Part shown: in pieces, positions 14,945 through 24,328 of the stretch
How positions within the stretch are numbered: position 1 is the stretch's first letter
Layout: the number at the start of each line of letters is the position of its first letter
DNA from: Actinomycetaceae bacterium
GTDB lineage: Bacteria; Actinomycetota; Actinomycetes; Actinomycetales; Actinomycetaceae
Direction of reading: 5' to 3'
DNA: 64,000 bases
Assembly: GCA_030532405.1 (NCBI GenBank)
Contig: JAUNLF010000008.1
Location: forward strand, 1 to 64,000
Translations under genes and position numbers: made by a program
The notes under the pieces: model-generated
The model's database searches: none
Seen by the model: only the letters and a program-made list of their open reading frames with translations
Told to the model about the DNA's origin: nothing

Positions 14945-17553
14945 TAGTACGCCATTCCGTGTCCGCCACCACCGTAGTTGCCAAGGAAGTTGTTGCCGAA
15001 CCTGACAGCGTTGTTGTAATCGAAGTACCGCTGTGCAGAGTAGCCGGTGATCGCGGAGCCGGGGCCGCCCGGATCCACGAAGCCGACGGTACCGGTAGCC
15101 GTGTTGTACCTGTAGGCAACTACGATGTGTGAACTCCAGCCTGCGTGTCCGTTGTAGTGTGGGCCACCGTAAGTTTCGATGGTGTCTACCAGAACGGGGC
15201 GCCCGGTGTAGAAGGAGTTCCTCACCTTGGAGTCGAACGCGGATCCTGATGGGAATGCCCACTGTTTGTAGTCGGAATTACCACGCCAACGGTTGATGCC
15301 TAGCGAGATGCGGCTTTGCTCCCACGAGGTGCCGCCGGAGTAGCCCGAGCCCACGTTCGCGTAGGTGGGGCCGGCGAGGTTCCACACGGTGAGGGGCTTA
15401 CCGTCATAGCGTGAGTTTCCAGCCCCCAGGTAGCGAAGCACCATGTACATGGAGGTCGGGCCACATGTCACGGAGTTAGGCTGTCCGGTCCAGGCGATCG
15501 GGTGGGTCAGCCAAGAACCACTGACCTGTACCTTGCTGGCGTAACGACTTTTCGCTCCCGCGACGTTTGAGAACGCTCCAGCACCACCGCTGTACTTGGC
15601 CGTGTACGTGTAGAGGTCTCCGTTGCTTCGCACGCCGTGGATACGCTTATAGGTTGCGGTAAAGTTCCCGATGTGGAGGCTCTTGAAATTGTTCCATCCG
15701 TTTCCAATTCGGCGAGGAGTGCCGAAGCCACCGTTTAGATTCTGGGGTAGTACGAACAGGTATCCATCTTTGTCGATGGAAAGCAAATCAGCGCGACCGT
15801 TATTATCCCAGTCGTCAGATGCGAATGTCCTGCTCGACGGCGGAAGCATGCTGGCTGGCGCACTGCTCGGTTTCACACTGTAGAAAGTTCCGCGTCCGTT
15901 TGATGTAGAGATGCCCAGTCGTCCATCTGGATACGTTACGTAGATGGCTGGGTTACCATTAGGCCCATCTCGAAGGAGCCACATATTGGTGAAACCTTGC
16001 CAGGAGTAACCGATAACTCGACTGGGAGAGAACCTGCCCGACCCATTACCTGGATATAAAACCAGGTTACCCGTAGCGTTGCGAGCAACAACATCGGGAG
16101 TGCCATCGCCGGTTACATCACTGCCGGACAAGATCGTGAAGCCATTCCAGCCGCTACCGATCTGGCGTCCGGAAACAAATCCGCCATCGGCCGACTTACC
16201 GGCATAGAACAAGAACCTTCCGTCGGCCTTCACAAGAGCCATATCGGCGACGCCGTCGCGGTTGAAATCCCCCATAGAATAGACACCGGCGGCGGGCCAG
16301 CCGTTACCGGACCTTCGCGGTGATGCAAAGGAGATGGCATTCCACTTGGCAGGGACCTCTTCGGGGATGGGCAGGGCGGTTCCGGCATCTTTCCTTACGA
16401 GCGGATAGCGCACTAGGGTGCCCGACTTATCGACGACATCAAGTGATCCTGACGTGCCACTTTCGAATCCTGTAGTTGCCCCGAAAACAACCGGACCTTC
16501 GGGGAGTGAAATCGGATCCGTCTCTTCGAAAACGCGACCGTCTGCAGTCTGCAGTACTTCTAGGTCACCGGTATCAGCGGAGCGCACGAGTGTTTCGTAA
16601 CCAGTGCCGCCAAGGTTGCCAGCCGCAAACGTTGTCGCAGTCAGTCCGCCGGGGATGCTGGCCGTCAAGATGGGCTGCCACCTGCCCGCTCCGTTGGTTG
16701 GGTAGATTAGGACGGAGGTACCTCTTTGTGCTAGAAGTGCGGGCTTCTGGCCTGGACCATACTCAACCATTACGACCTGGTCAAAGTTGTGCCAGCCGTT
16801 TCCGATCTTGCGAGTGGATTTGAATCCGCCAATTCCGTTACCACTGTACAGGAACAGGTCACCGTCATAACGCAGGCCTAGAACATCATAGTTGTGGTCT
16901 CCATCAAAGTCAGCCCCGGTGAGGACGAACTTCATGCCTCCCCACCCTGTGCCAATCCTTCTGGAGCTCAAAAGCTGACCCGACATCCCGCGCGTATGTA
17001 GCCAAAGCTCACCGTTGGCTCGGACGGTCATCAGGTCAGTTCCGTTGGCTCTGTCAAAGTTGCTGGCATGTAAGACATTGTAAGAGTCCCAGCCACTCGC
17101 GTTGACCTGCGGCGAGCCGAGCGACCACCTAGTCTCGGTATCGGTGCTACGCGTTTCTAGAAGGGGAGTGGGGGCGGACGGTTCAGAGACCTCTGGGGCT
17201 TCGAGGGGGCCAGGATTTGTTGGATCCGATACCGGCGTTTCGCTAGCGTCATCGCCCTTAGGATCCACTGTGTTAAAGTCTGGGGCGACTTCGGGTTGCG
17301 GGTCTCCTGCGGGTACGTCTGTTTGACTTTGATCCGCGTCTTCATTCGGATCTAGTGTGCCTGTACCGAGGTTTTCTGCAGCTGGATTTTCCTGTAGCGG
17401 ATCCGAATTATCGGCGCTAACAAGAGTAGCCGCACTGGGCCTCACGCCGGTGTCAACACTTAAGGTAGTTGTCGCCCCCGCAGGCACAGTGCCTATGGCA
17501 AGAGAGCTAAAAACTACAACCGTAGATAACAAACCTTTAAACTTCACGTTCAT
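14944..17553 (-). CDS. Secreted FG-GAP/VCBS-like repeat protein with C39-like peptidase domain
   Basis: An 869-aa exported protein. After a signal peptide (VVVFSSLAIGTVPAGA) comes an acidic Pro/Asp-rich linker (to about 110). Then comes a long run of FG-GAP-like blades with recurring phrases such as RxIGxGWxxF and DxxxDGxxD/DVTGDGTPD, some of them calcium-loop-like. The last 190 residues look like a papain-type C39-like peptidase: Cys in VTCGPTSMYMVL, His in SSHIVVAYRY and Asp in FVDPGG. The start is set at ATG 17553, in front of the signal peptide; upstream codons in frame encode no plausible signal. It overlaps the lipoprotein gene downstream. Substrate unknown. It lies beside the C5-epimerase fusion gene, which is transcribed divergently. 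Confidence 0.82.
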   Translation of the reverse strand: MNVKFKGLLSTVVVFSSLAIGTVPAGATTTLSVDTGVRPSAATLVSADNSDPLQENPAAENLGTGTLDPNEDADQSQTDVPAGDPQPEVAPDFNTVDPKGDDASETPVSDPTNPGPLEAPEVSEPSAPTPLLETRSTDTETRWSLGSPQVNASGWDSYNVLHASNFDRANGTDLMTVRANGELWLHTRGMSGQLLSSRRIGTGWGGMKFVLTGADFDGDHNYDVLGLRYDGDLFLYSGNGIGGFKSTRKIGNGWHNFDQVVMVEYGPGQKPALLAQRGTSVLIYPTNGAGRWQPILTASIPGGLTATTFAAGNLGGTGYETLVRSADTGDLEVLQTADGRVFEETDPISLPEGPVVFGATTGFESGTSGSLDVVDKSGTLVRYPLVRKDAGTALPIPEEVPAKWNAISFASPRRSGNGWPAAGVYSMGDFNRDGVADMALVKADGRFLFYAGKSADGGFVSGRQIGSGWNGFTILSGSDVTGDGTPDVVARNATGNLVLYPGNGSGRFSPSRVIGYSWQGFTNMWLLRDGPNGNPAIYVTYPDGRLGISTSNGRGTFYSVKPSSAPASMLPPSSRTFASDDWDNNGRADLLSIDKDGYLFVLPQNLNGGFGTPRRIGNGWNNFKSLHIGNFTATYKRIHGVRSNGDLYTYTAKYSGGAGAFSNVAGAKSRYASKVQVSGSWLTHPIAWTGQPNSVTCGPTSMYMVLRYLGAGNSRYDGKPLTVWNLAGPTYANVGSGYSGGTSWEQSRISLGINRWRGNSDYKQWAFPSGSAFDSKVRNSFYTGRPVLVDTIETYGGPHYNGHAGWSSHIVVAYRYNTATGTVGFVDPGGPGSAITGYSAQRYFDYNNAVRFGNNFLGNYGGGGHGMAY

Positions 17554-17696
17554 TACGGACCTGCTGTGATGGGGGATGGGTTTACCTAAAAGTATCGATC
17601 TAAATGGGATTGAAAGTTTGGTGATCGATGCTTTTTCAGGGATGCTTACATATATTGGAAGTCTACTGGCTAAAACGGACTGGGACGAGTGGATAA
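17554..17696. promoter_or_regulatory. Divergent promoter region with ATCGATC/GATCGAT inverted repeat
   Basis: This 143-base gap serves two genes for secreted proteins that point away from each other. It holds an inverted pair, ATCGATC at 17594-17600 and GATCGAT at 17623-17629, 22 bases apart, and an AT-rich stretch (TTACATATATTGG) before the plus-strand gene that could be a -10 region. A regulator binding site is possible but unproven. Confidence 0.35.
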
Positions 17697-19568
17697 ATGA
17701 TCGTGTTGCGTAAAGCTCTCGCCGTATCGGGAGCACTTGCCCTACTGGGTGGATTCATCTTCTCAAACGGTGCGGTGGCAAGCGAAACTTCATCGCAGCT
17801 CTCGGACAAACGCCTGTCCGGAGAGCGGCCATCCCAAACCGCTGTGGCAGTAGCTGAGAGCACATTCGTTAAGCCCGAAACCGTATACCTTGCCCCCGAA
17901 AAGAGTGTAGTCAACGCTTATGCGGCTGCGAGCCAACAGGATGGACCAATTTTCGCGGTTCCGAAAAAGCGTTTGCCCGAAGCGGTGGGTACCTATATTC
18001 AACAGGTAACCCCCGAACGAGTGGTGCTGCTTGGGCAGGCTGATCAGTTCTCTGAAACGCTCGTGGATGAGTTAGCCGCTAATTCAAAAGTTGTGCGTGT
18101 AGAGGGCCAGTCGCAAACGGAAATTTCCCTGGAACTTGCAAAGACTACCTACCCGAGTCCGGACAGGGTGTACCTCGTGGACGGATACCTAACCTCCGCG
18201 GTGCCTTCTCCCGACGCGGTTGCGGCAGGCGCGCGCCAAGATGGTCCTGTCATCCTATTGCCCGCACACCAAGACATGCCCACAGACGTTGCGAAGTACA
18301 TCAGCGGCGCCAAAGAGGTAATTCAAGTTGGTGCAAAGCCCTTTGGAAACCAGGAGGTTAGCGACCTCAGGGCGGGGCGCGATCGTATTACAACCGCCAC
18401 CGAAGTTCAAAGTGGTGAAGTTGGGGGCAAAATCTACCTGGCTAAAGCGAATTCCGTAGCGGGCTTTAACGCCGCCCTCAATGTGAACGACGGATCGGTT
18501 CTCTTGGCTAGAGATCAGCTTCCAGCCGAGGTTTGCGCGCATATCTACTTCAGGCAACCCGAAGAGATCGTGGCAATTGGTAACACTGATGAGCTGAAAG
18601 ACTCTGTTCTTGAACAGGCAAACGAGTGCCTTACAAAGGGCTGGGAAACCAGCGGCTACGAAATGCGTGAGATTAGCGAAGACTTCTACGACTCTGAACT
18701 CATGTCGTACACGACCCACGAAGATCGGGCAGTATGCGACAAAATGATGACCCTCGATGGTGTGCACATGTGTGCTCCCGATGGGGTAAGGATTATTCGC
18801 GTTGATGGTGAAGAAGCATACAACTACACGAGTATCTCCCAACTAGCTCTGTACAACATCTCGCAGTACAAGAAGACGGGTACGGAGCGATTCTTGCAAC
18901 GCGCGGTTACGCAAGCGGAGGCAATTATTGACCTGAGCGAGATGCGTGGTGAAGAAATGTGGTTGCCCTACGATTACAACTTCGCCCTCAACGGTGAGAA
19001 GGCTTTTACCATCAAGGCGCCCTGGTTCTCCGGCATGGCTCAGGGGCAGGCACTTTCGGTGTTCTCCAGACTCGCAATGTTGCAACCCGATGTCACAAAA
19101 TGGGCAGAAACGAGAGACGCGCTGTTCGCAACTTTCAAGCAGATTGATCGTTACCCCGAACCGTTCTCGCTATCGTTTTCCAACGACTATTACATGTGGT
19201 TTGAAGAATTTGCGGGCTCAACCCCGCCCCTGATGGTGCCGAACGGGCACATGTTTGCAATCTTCGGACTCTACGATTACTGGGAGTCAACCAAGGATTC
19301 GCAAGCCCAAGAACTATTAGACGCGGGGCTAACTACGATTCGTGACGCGTATGGGATCTATCGAAATCCTGGTGAGATGTCTTCATACTGCACGTACATG
19401 CCGCGTTGTCGTCCGATTCAGCACGTGAAGTATCATGCGATTCACGCGATGCAGCTACACTTCCTGTACCTAATGACTGGCGATGAAGAGTTTGAGAGGC
19501 AGTCCGAGGAACTGTTCGCGGACTTCCACGAGATCGATGAGGAGTCTGGCTGGGGGCTCGTTTGGTAG
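17697..19568 (+). CDS. Secreted CWB2-repeat / D-glucuronyl C5-epimerase-like fusion
   Basis: A 623-aa exported protein with two parts. After a signal peptide (ALAVSGALALLGGFIFSNGAVA), residues about 35-315 form three cell-wall-binding repeat 2 (CWB2)-like units. The first opens with KRLSGERPSQTAVAVAE, and later ones contain DGPxxxxP and VxxxG turns. Residues about 330-623 match the C-terminal domain of D-glucuronyl C5-epimerase. Key phrases are WFSGMAQGQALSVFSRL, NGHMFAIFGLYDYW and KYHAIHAMQLHFLYLMTGD. Such enzymes flip glucuronate to iduronate in a finished polymer. CWB2 repeats usually hold proteins on secondary wall polymers. Together they suggest modification of a uronate-containing glycan on the cell surface. 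Four cysteines in the second half might form disulfides. Confidence 0.82.
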   Translation: MIVLRKALAVSGALALLGGFIFSNGAVASETSSQLSDKRLSGERPSQTAVAVAESTFVKPETVYLAPEKSVVNAYAAASQQDGPIFAVPKKRLPEAVGTYIQQVTPERVVLLGQADQFSETLVDELAANSKVVRVEGQSQTEISLELAKTTYPSPDRVYLVDGYLTSAVPSPDAVAAGARQDGPVILLPAHQDMPTDVAKYISGAKEVIQVGAKPFGNQEVSDLRAGRDRITTATEVQSGEVGGKIYLAKANSVAGFNAALNVNDGSVLLARDQLPAEVCAHIYFRQPEEIVAIGNTDELKDSVLEQANECLTKGWETSGYEMREISEDFYDSELMSYTTHEDRAVCDKMMTLDGVHMCAPDGVRIIRVDGEEAYNYTSISQLALYNISQYKKTGTERFLQRAVTQAEAIIDLSEMRGEEMWLPYDYNFALNGEKAFTIKAPWFSGMAQGQALSVFSRLAMLQPDVTKWAETRDALFATFKQIDRYPEPFSLSFSNDYYMWFEEFAGSTPPLMVPNGHMFAIFGLYDYWESTKDSQAQELLDAGLTTIRDAYGIYRNPGEMSSYCTYMPRCRPIQHVKYHAIHAMQLHFLYLMTGDEEFERQSEELFADFHEIDEESGWGLVW

Positions 19569-19570
19569 CC

Positions 19571-20863
19571 CTACTCTGTGTCCGCCTGGGAATCGTATAG
19601 GCGACATGCCCTCAAAGTTAAAAAAACAAGACCGATAAGAGCTACAGACATGAGTGACGCAAGAAGCCAGGTGGTGCTAACTACATCCAGCCCAAAATGT
19701 GAGCCGGTAAGAACAGCACCCAACCCTGTCACCATGTAAAGAACTGCGAAAGCCAACATCTCGTGTTGCCTTTGAGTTACCACAAACACCGTGGAAATTG
19801 GGGAGGTCACGATATTCATATAAAGCCAGGGCACAAGGGCGCGTGCGATCTCGCCGGACATATCCCAGCGGCTTCCGAGGTAAATTGGGAACAGCCAGGG
19901 GGCTATCAGGAAAATAATCAGGAATGGACCAAACCCAAACGCCAGTGATACCTTGACCGATTTCTTCGCCAAAGGTAACAGCCCGCCTCTTGGGGTGTCT
20001 GCAAAACGCTGAAAGAAAACCTGGGAAATTGCACCGTTAATCAGCGTGACTGGAGCCTGCATTAGAAGCCATGCCTTGGTAAACTGACCGACCGCATTCG
20101 CGGAAAAAAGCGCTGCAATCAAAAGGTTTATTCCCTGTAAGCGGATAGCGTCAACCAAAGCGTTGGGGCCGTTTAACAAAGGCATTCGACGAAATCGTTT
20201 AAGAAGTTCAATTGAGGTCGCTGTTGCTTCACCCTCGTTCTTGACGCGTCTGCGCCCCTTCCACATCAGAGTTGCGGCCGCGCCGGCCTGACCTACTATC
20301 TGGCCGACTACCAATCCCACGATCCCGCCGATTGAGAATAGCGCCAGTATGATCTGAAAGATCTGCACTGAGCTACGCATTTGTACGCGGTTAATAGAGA
20401 TAACTTTGAACTGCTGGGTTTTTGTAAACCAAAAGCTGAAGGAGTTTACCTGAGCTAGTGTGAACACAAGCAGACCCGTCACCGTCATCCAGGGGCCCAA
20501 GTGTGGATATCCTACGGCGCTTGCGACCGTATCTCCTAATGGAATCATCAACAGGGTGGTCAAGACGGAAACGATCGTGATAATCCCCGTCACCGCCCCG
20601 CGGAGGCGACGGGCGTTCGCGAAAGTATCGGTAATGACGATCGCCATATCGTACCTGAGACCCGCGATTGTAGTAATCGTGGTTGCAACCGCCAAGATTA
20701 CGGCAAACTCGCCGGTTTCTTCGGGTGAGTAAAGTCTGGAAATGATGGGCTCGAGCATCATTACAATAATCTGCGCCAGCACCGTACCCGTCAGCAATGT
20801 GGAGATATTACGAGCCGAAGGGTATTTCAGGGTAAATTTCTTCCATCGCTCATTGAGAGACAT
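19571..20863 (-). CDS. Wzx-type polysaccharide flippase
   Basis: An integral membrane protein of 430 aa with about twelve hydrophobic segments. The N-terminal region (LLTGTVLAQIIVMMLEPIISRLYSPEETGEFAV in part) is typical of the O-antigen/teichoic-acid flippase group of the MOP superfamily. It should move undecaprenyl-linked repeat units across the membrane. It lies 18 bases upstream of nothing else on its strand but follows a GT4 gene, so the two likely form an operon. Its stop codon comes two bases after the convergent C5-epimerase stop with no room for a terminator. Confidence 0.88.
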   Translation of the reverse strand: MSLNERWKKFTLKYPSARNISTLLTGTVLAQIIVMMLEPIISRLYSPEETGEFAVILAVATTITTIAGLRYDMAIVITDTFANARRLRGAVTGIITIVSVLTTLLMIPLGDTVASAVGYPHLGPWMTVTGLLVFTLAQVNSFSFWFTKTQQFKVISINRVQMRSSVQIFQIILALFSIGGIVGLVVGQIVGQAGAAATLMWKGRRRVKNEGEATATSIELLKRFRRMPLLNGPNALVDAIRLQGINLLIAALFSANAVGQFTKAWLLMQAPVTLINGAISQVFFQRFADTPRGGLLPLAKKSVKVSLAFGFGPFLIIFLIAPWLFPIYLGSRWDMSGEIARALVPWLYMNIVTSPISTVFVVTQRQHEMLAFAVLYMVTGLGAVLTGSHFGLDVVSTTWLLASLMSVALIGLVFLTLRACRLYDSQADTE

Positions 20864-20881
20864 TTTAAGTTTCCCCCGGTC

Positions 20882-21988
20882 TTATCGGATCAAGTCCGTG
20901 TAAAGCTGTGCCAGTTGATCCGCGCCAACCCTGGCAGCACGGTTGTGTATAACCCACTCGCGGGAAGCCTCACTTATAGCTTGAAGATCAGCGTTAGACA
21001 TGGCGATGACCTCTGCCATTGTCCGTATCAGCGCCTCTGGATCGTACTCGCTAATCAACCATCCTAGGCCAGGCGCAACCATCTCGGGGGTGCCGCCGAC
21101 CGCGTTTGCTATAACGGGCGTGCCACACGCCTGGGCCTCGAGTAGTACGAGCCCCGCCGCCTCCTGGCGGCCGTGCCAGGTCTTAGTAGGTAACACGAGC
21201 ACGTCCGCCATACGCAGGTGATCGCGAACTTGCGCCCTAGACAACGAGCCTAGAACGCGGATGTGAGGGTATCGGTCGGCCTCGCGTAATAGACGTGGTA
21301 GGTGAGGTCCGGTGCCAATCACCTTCAACGTGTGAGGGGCCTTCTCGTACAGACTCCGAGACGCTTCAGTTAAGTCCAAGATTCCTTTTTGATCGCTGAG
21401 AGCACCGACGAAAACGAAGTTACGAAGTTCTTCGTATTTGTCTACTTTCTTGCCAGGGCTAAAGAATTCGGTGTCGACGCCCTGGTAGATAACTTCCAGC
21501 TTGGATTCGTCAACGCCGCGAGTGCGCGCCTGATTCGCAAGATATTCAGATACGGCTACGATCCTGTCGGATCCTTGTAGAGCCGATTGTGTGTTGAATC
21601 GGTTCCACAGGGCAAGAGGCGCTACGTCCTCGGAATCGATTGTAAAAAGGTCGGTTCCGTGAACGGTTGTAATCATCGGAACGCCTAGATTCTTTGACGC
21701 ATTCAGTGCGGGTAAGCTCCAGGTTGAGGCGTGCTGATGTATGATATCCGGTTTCGCCTGCTCGATTTGGCGTCGCATTTTTCCAAGCCGAAGGTACTTT
21801 AGTTTTTCACGATTTGAAAAGCTCAGTTTAGACGCGGTCGCTTCGTGAATGTGAAGGTTTATTTCGGGGGAGACGTCGGCGGCTAAGGTGAAAAACTCCC
21901 AGTCGATGCTTGGAAGTGCGAGGGCGTGTTCAACCGCGAAGTAGGTGGGCGGAATCCGAAGTGTTCCCTTTGTGAGTGCGACCCGCAT
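20882..21988 (-). CDS. GT4 glycosyltransferase
   Basis: A 368-aa GT-B fold enzyme. The N-terminal half has HQHASTWSLPAL and VHGTDLF. The C-terminal donor domain has FVGALSDQKGILDL, VIGTGPHL and the GT4 EX7E-type site in QEAAGLVLLEAQACGTPVIANAVGGTPE. The start is ATG 21988, just after GGAGGG; earlier in-frame codons are not supported. No signal or membrane segment is present, so it acts at the cytoplasmic face on a lipid-linked intermediate. It is 18 bases upstream of the flippase gene. The sugar donor is unknown. Confidence 0.9.
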   Translation of the reverse strand: MRVALTKGTLRIPPTYFAVEHALALPSIDWEFFTLAADVSPEINLHIHEATASKLSFSNREKLKYLRLGKMRRQIEQAKPDIIHQHASTWSLPALNASKNLGVPMITTVHGTDLFTIDSEDVAPLALWNRFNTQSALQGSDRIVAVSEYLANQARTRGVDESKLEVIYQGVDTEFFSPGKKVDKYEELRNFVFVGALSDQKGILDLTEASRSLYEKAPHTLKVIGTGPHLPRLLREADRYPHIRVLGSLSRAQVRDHLRMADVLVLPTKTWHGRQEAAGLVLLEAQACGTPVIANAVGGTPEMVAPGLGWLISEYDPEALIRTMAEVIAMSNADLQAISEASREWVIHNRAARVGADQLAQLYTDLIR

Positions 21989-22250
21989 GCATCCCTCCAT
22001 GTCAGTAGGCGTGGCCTTTCGTTTGTTCCAATCCTGACATTCACCCGGCTCTTGTGTACCGGGAGAACCTGATAGTCGTAAAGATTTTGACCGTGCGCGG
22101 TGCTCCATATGATATCGCGTTACCAATCTCGCTCTTGCGCACCGGTGCAACATGATCGGACCGCTGGTTTTGACATGTAGCATGTTAAGGCACAGCGAAG
22201 CAAGATGGCAGATGAATTAGCAAATGCCGGGGTGTCAGGGAGGAATACAA
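21989..22250. promoter_or_regulatory. Divergent intergenic region
   Basis: This 262-base gap separates the minus-strand GT4/flippase pair from the plus-strand DUF6541 gene. It holds a small dyad, ACATG-TAG-CATGT (22173-22185), overlapping a TTGACA hexamer (22170-22175), and a GGGAGG site at 22238-22243 for the next gene. I see no open frame or RNA in it. Confidence 0.35.
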
Positions 22251-24308
22251 ATGTGGTTGCAGGCGGTGCCTCAATTTATAGGGCTACTTGCACTGTTGTA
22301 TATCCCGGGATATTTCGTTCTTAGGGCTTTTTGGTTCTCTAAGAGGCAGTCCCTGGCGGGTGCCCCTGTCACCTTCTCTGCGATTATAGCCCTGCAGGGA
22401 ATCTTGTGGGACATGGCGGGGATCGCGTGGCGCCCGCTGACAGTTTTGCCTGTGTATGCCTTGATTGGGGCTGCTAGCATTTTCATTTTGGTGGAGCGCG
22501 GCGGCTCGTGGCAACGCCTGTTCGTCTTTACCGCGCCCTTAGATAATTTCTTTCGCACTGGTGACGCGGGCACTGTTGGCAGCGATGATTTTTGGCGTGG
22601 CTGGGGCAATCAGCCAAGGCCGTCCGTTTCCAAATCCACGGCTGTGCTACTGGCCCTAATGATGCTGGTTGCAGTTGCTACGATATCTGGGCCGATGCTC
22701 GTTATAAACCCGCAGATTCCGCTTCAAGGATGGGACCCGGTCTTCCACGCAAATGGAATCGCAGTGGTGGAGCAGACTCAGTCGGCGTCATACTTCGGGT
22801 CTTTGACCGCTCTTTACGGCTTGGATACAACTCCAACGAACTATGCAGTTGCATGGCATGCAATAGCTAGTTTGGTTGCAACTGCACAAAATGTGATCGT
22901 CTCCATGAACGCGTTCATCGTGGTTATTAGCGTACTTTGGATAACCGGAGTGTGGGGGCTAATAAGGTCACTGGGACTGGATAACCGCTACGTATTGGCA
23001 GGTCTTGCAACTATTGCTGCAATGCTGGTTTTTCCGACTTACCTAACATCAACCTACCCGCCCATTCCGAATGCTTTTGCGGTAGCACTATTGCCCGGGT
23101 TTTTAGCTCTTGTTGCGATAACTGTTCGCGAAGGGGTCCGGGACCAGTCGGTTAAGGTATTTGGTATTCGAGTTTTGGCACTGTTATTGCTTGCCGTGGG
23201 GTCACTGTTTGTACATCCGTCCATGATCACATCTTTGGCACTACTGCTTGTAGTGCCATTTACCGGATTGCTTGTAAAGTTCTTTATGAGGGCACCCAGG
23301 CGTCATAAGCTTGTAGCTCTGGTGTTTTCCATAGCCCTAATACTGGCAACTGTGCTAACCCTCATTCTGGTGCCGAGTTTCCAAGAACGGTTGCGTGCGC
23401 AACTGACCTACGATACTACGCCGGGAGTGCTCGATTCGGCACTGCTTAAGACCGTCACGGCCTGGCCGATGCTCGGGGCCGAAATGGGAAGAAACAATGC
23501 CACTGCACTACTGCTGTTACAGGCGGGACTCTTCGTACTGCTGGTTTTTGGAGTGGGCACCCTAATAGTGAAGAAATCGCGACGTTGGCTCATCTTGGTG
23601 TGGCTAGTCACCGCGGTTCTCACATTCACAACAATGGCGAGGCAAGGCCCATTCGTAGCCATTGCGGGGTTGTGGTATATGAGCCCGCATCGGGCTATGT
23701 CACTGCAACAAATACCGATGGCAGTACTGATTTCAATCGGTCTAGTAACGTTTATTCAGTTGGCACGTAAACTAATCGTGAGTGCACGCGCCAGGCGCTA
23801 CTTTACAGCTGGCTTCCTGATCATAGTCCAGCTCGTTGTTGCAGGACTCTCGCTGGGCCCACGTAGCTACATGATTAAGGATGCGTGGGGCTACAGGCGC
23901 CCCGCGTTTGCAATGGTGTCCGAAGACGAAACAGCTATGCTTTACAGACTTCGTGATCAGCTCCCGACGGACGCAATTGTGCTGGGTGACCCGAGCACAG
24001 GGGCTGGATTTGTAAAGGCAATCACAGGTAGAGATGTAGTATTTGCGCAACTATACGTTCGTGAATCAAATGAGAGGGAGTGGTATCTGGCACGCCACTT
24101 GTCAGATATTAATACAGATCCGCAGGTTTGCCAGTTCGTGAACGAGCTGGGTATCACGCACTATTATGCGGATTCGAATTATTTCAACCTGGGTGCATCT
24201 ATGCGAGAGCGCATGCCGGGGCTCTATCATGTGCCGGTTTACGATGGGTTTGAACTCGTTGATTCTGGAGGAACCGCGGACGTGTACGAGATTACTGCGT
24301 GCAGGTAA
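22251..24308 (+). CDS. DUF6541-like polytopic membrane protein
   Basis: A 685-aa protein with about a dozen membrane segments and an extracytoplasmic-looking C-terminal domain of about 150 residues. That domain has IVLGDPSTGAGFVKAITG and VCQFVNELGITHYYAD. It is a distant paralogue of the protein at 29.4-31.4 kb, which has GDPRTGLPLVYALTG and VCEYLADVNAKYFYTD at the same places. The pattern fits actinobacterial DUF6541 proteins found in polysaccharide loci and resembles GT-C glycosyltransferases or polymerases. The start at ATG 22251 is chosen for its GGGAGG site eight bases upstream. As no Wzy-like polymerase is otherwise visible, this is a candidate for that role (inference). Base composition is lower in G+C than flanking core genes. 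Confidence 0.75.
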   Translation: MWLQAVPQFIGLLALLYIPGYFVLRAFWFSKRQSLAGAPVTFSAIIALQGILWDMAGIAWRPLTVLPVYALIGAASIFILVERGGSWQRLFVFTAPLDNFFRTGDAGTVGSDDFWRGWGNQPRPSVSKSTAVLLALMMLVAVATISGPMLVINPQIPLQGWDPVFHANGIAVVEQTQSASYFGSLTALYGLDTTPTNYAVAWHAIASLVATAQNVIVSMNAFIVVISVLWITGVWGLIRSLGLDNRYVLAGLATIAAMLVFPTYLTSTYPPIPNAFAVALLPGFLALVAITVREGVRDQSVKVFGIRVLALLLLAVGSLFVHPSMITSLALLLVVPFTGLLVKFFMRAPRRHKLVALVFSIALILATVLTLILVPSFQERLRAQLTYDTTPGVLDSALLKTVTAWPMLGAEMGRNNATALLLLQAGLFVLLVFGVGTLIVKKSRRWLILVWLVTAVLTFTTMARQGPFVAIAGLWYMSPHRAMSLQQIPMAVLISIGLVTFIQLARKLIVSARARRYFTAGFLIIVQLVVAGLSLGPRSYMIKDAWGYRRPAFAMVSEDETAMLYRLRDQLPTDAIVLGDPSTGAGFVKAITGRDVVFAQLYVRESNEREWYLARHLSDINTDPQVCQFVNELGITHYYADSNYFNLGASMRERMPGLYHVPVYDGFELVDSGGTADVYEITACR

Positions 24309-24328
24309 AGGTGTCGTAGACTCGCTGT

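Noticed and set aside
14945-15262. N-terminal extension of the lipoprotein frame
   Set aside because: It lies within the C39 domain in another frame, and the lipobox start at 14944 fits far better.
17554-17736. 61-codon N-terminal extension of the C39-like protein
   Set aside because: It precedes a good signal peptide, overlaps the start of the divergent gene, and has no export features.
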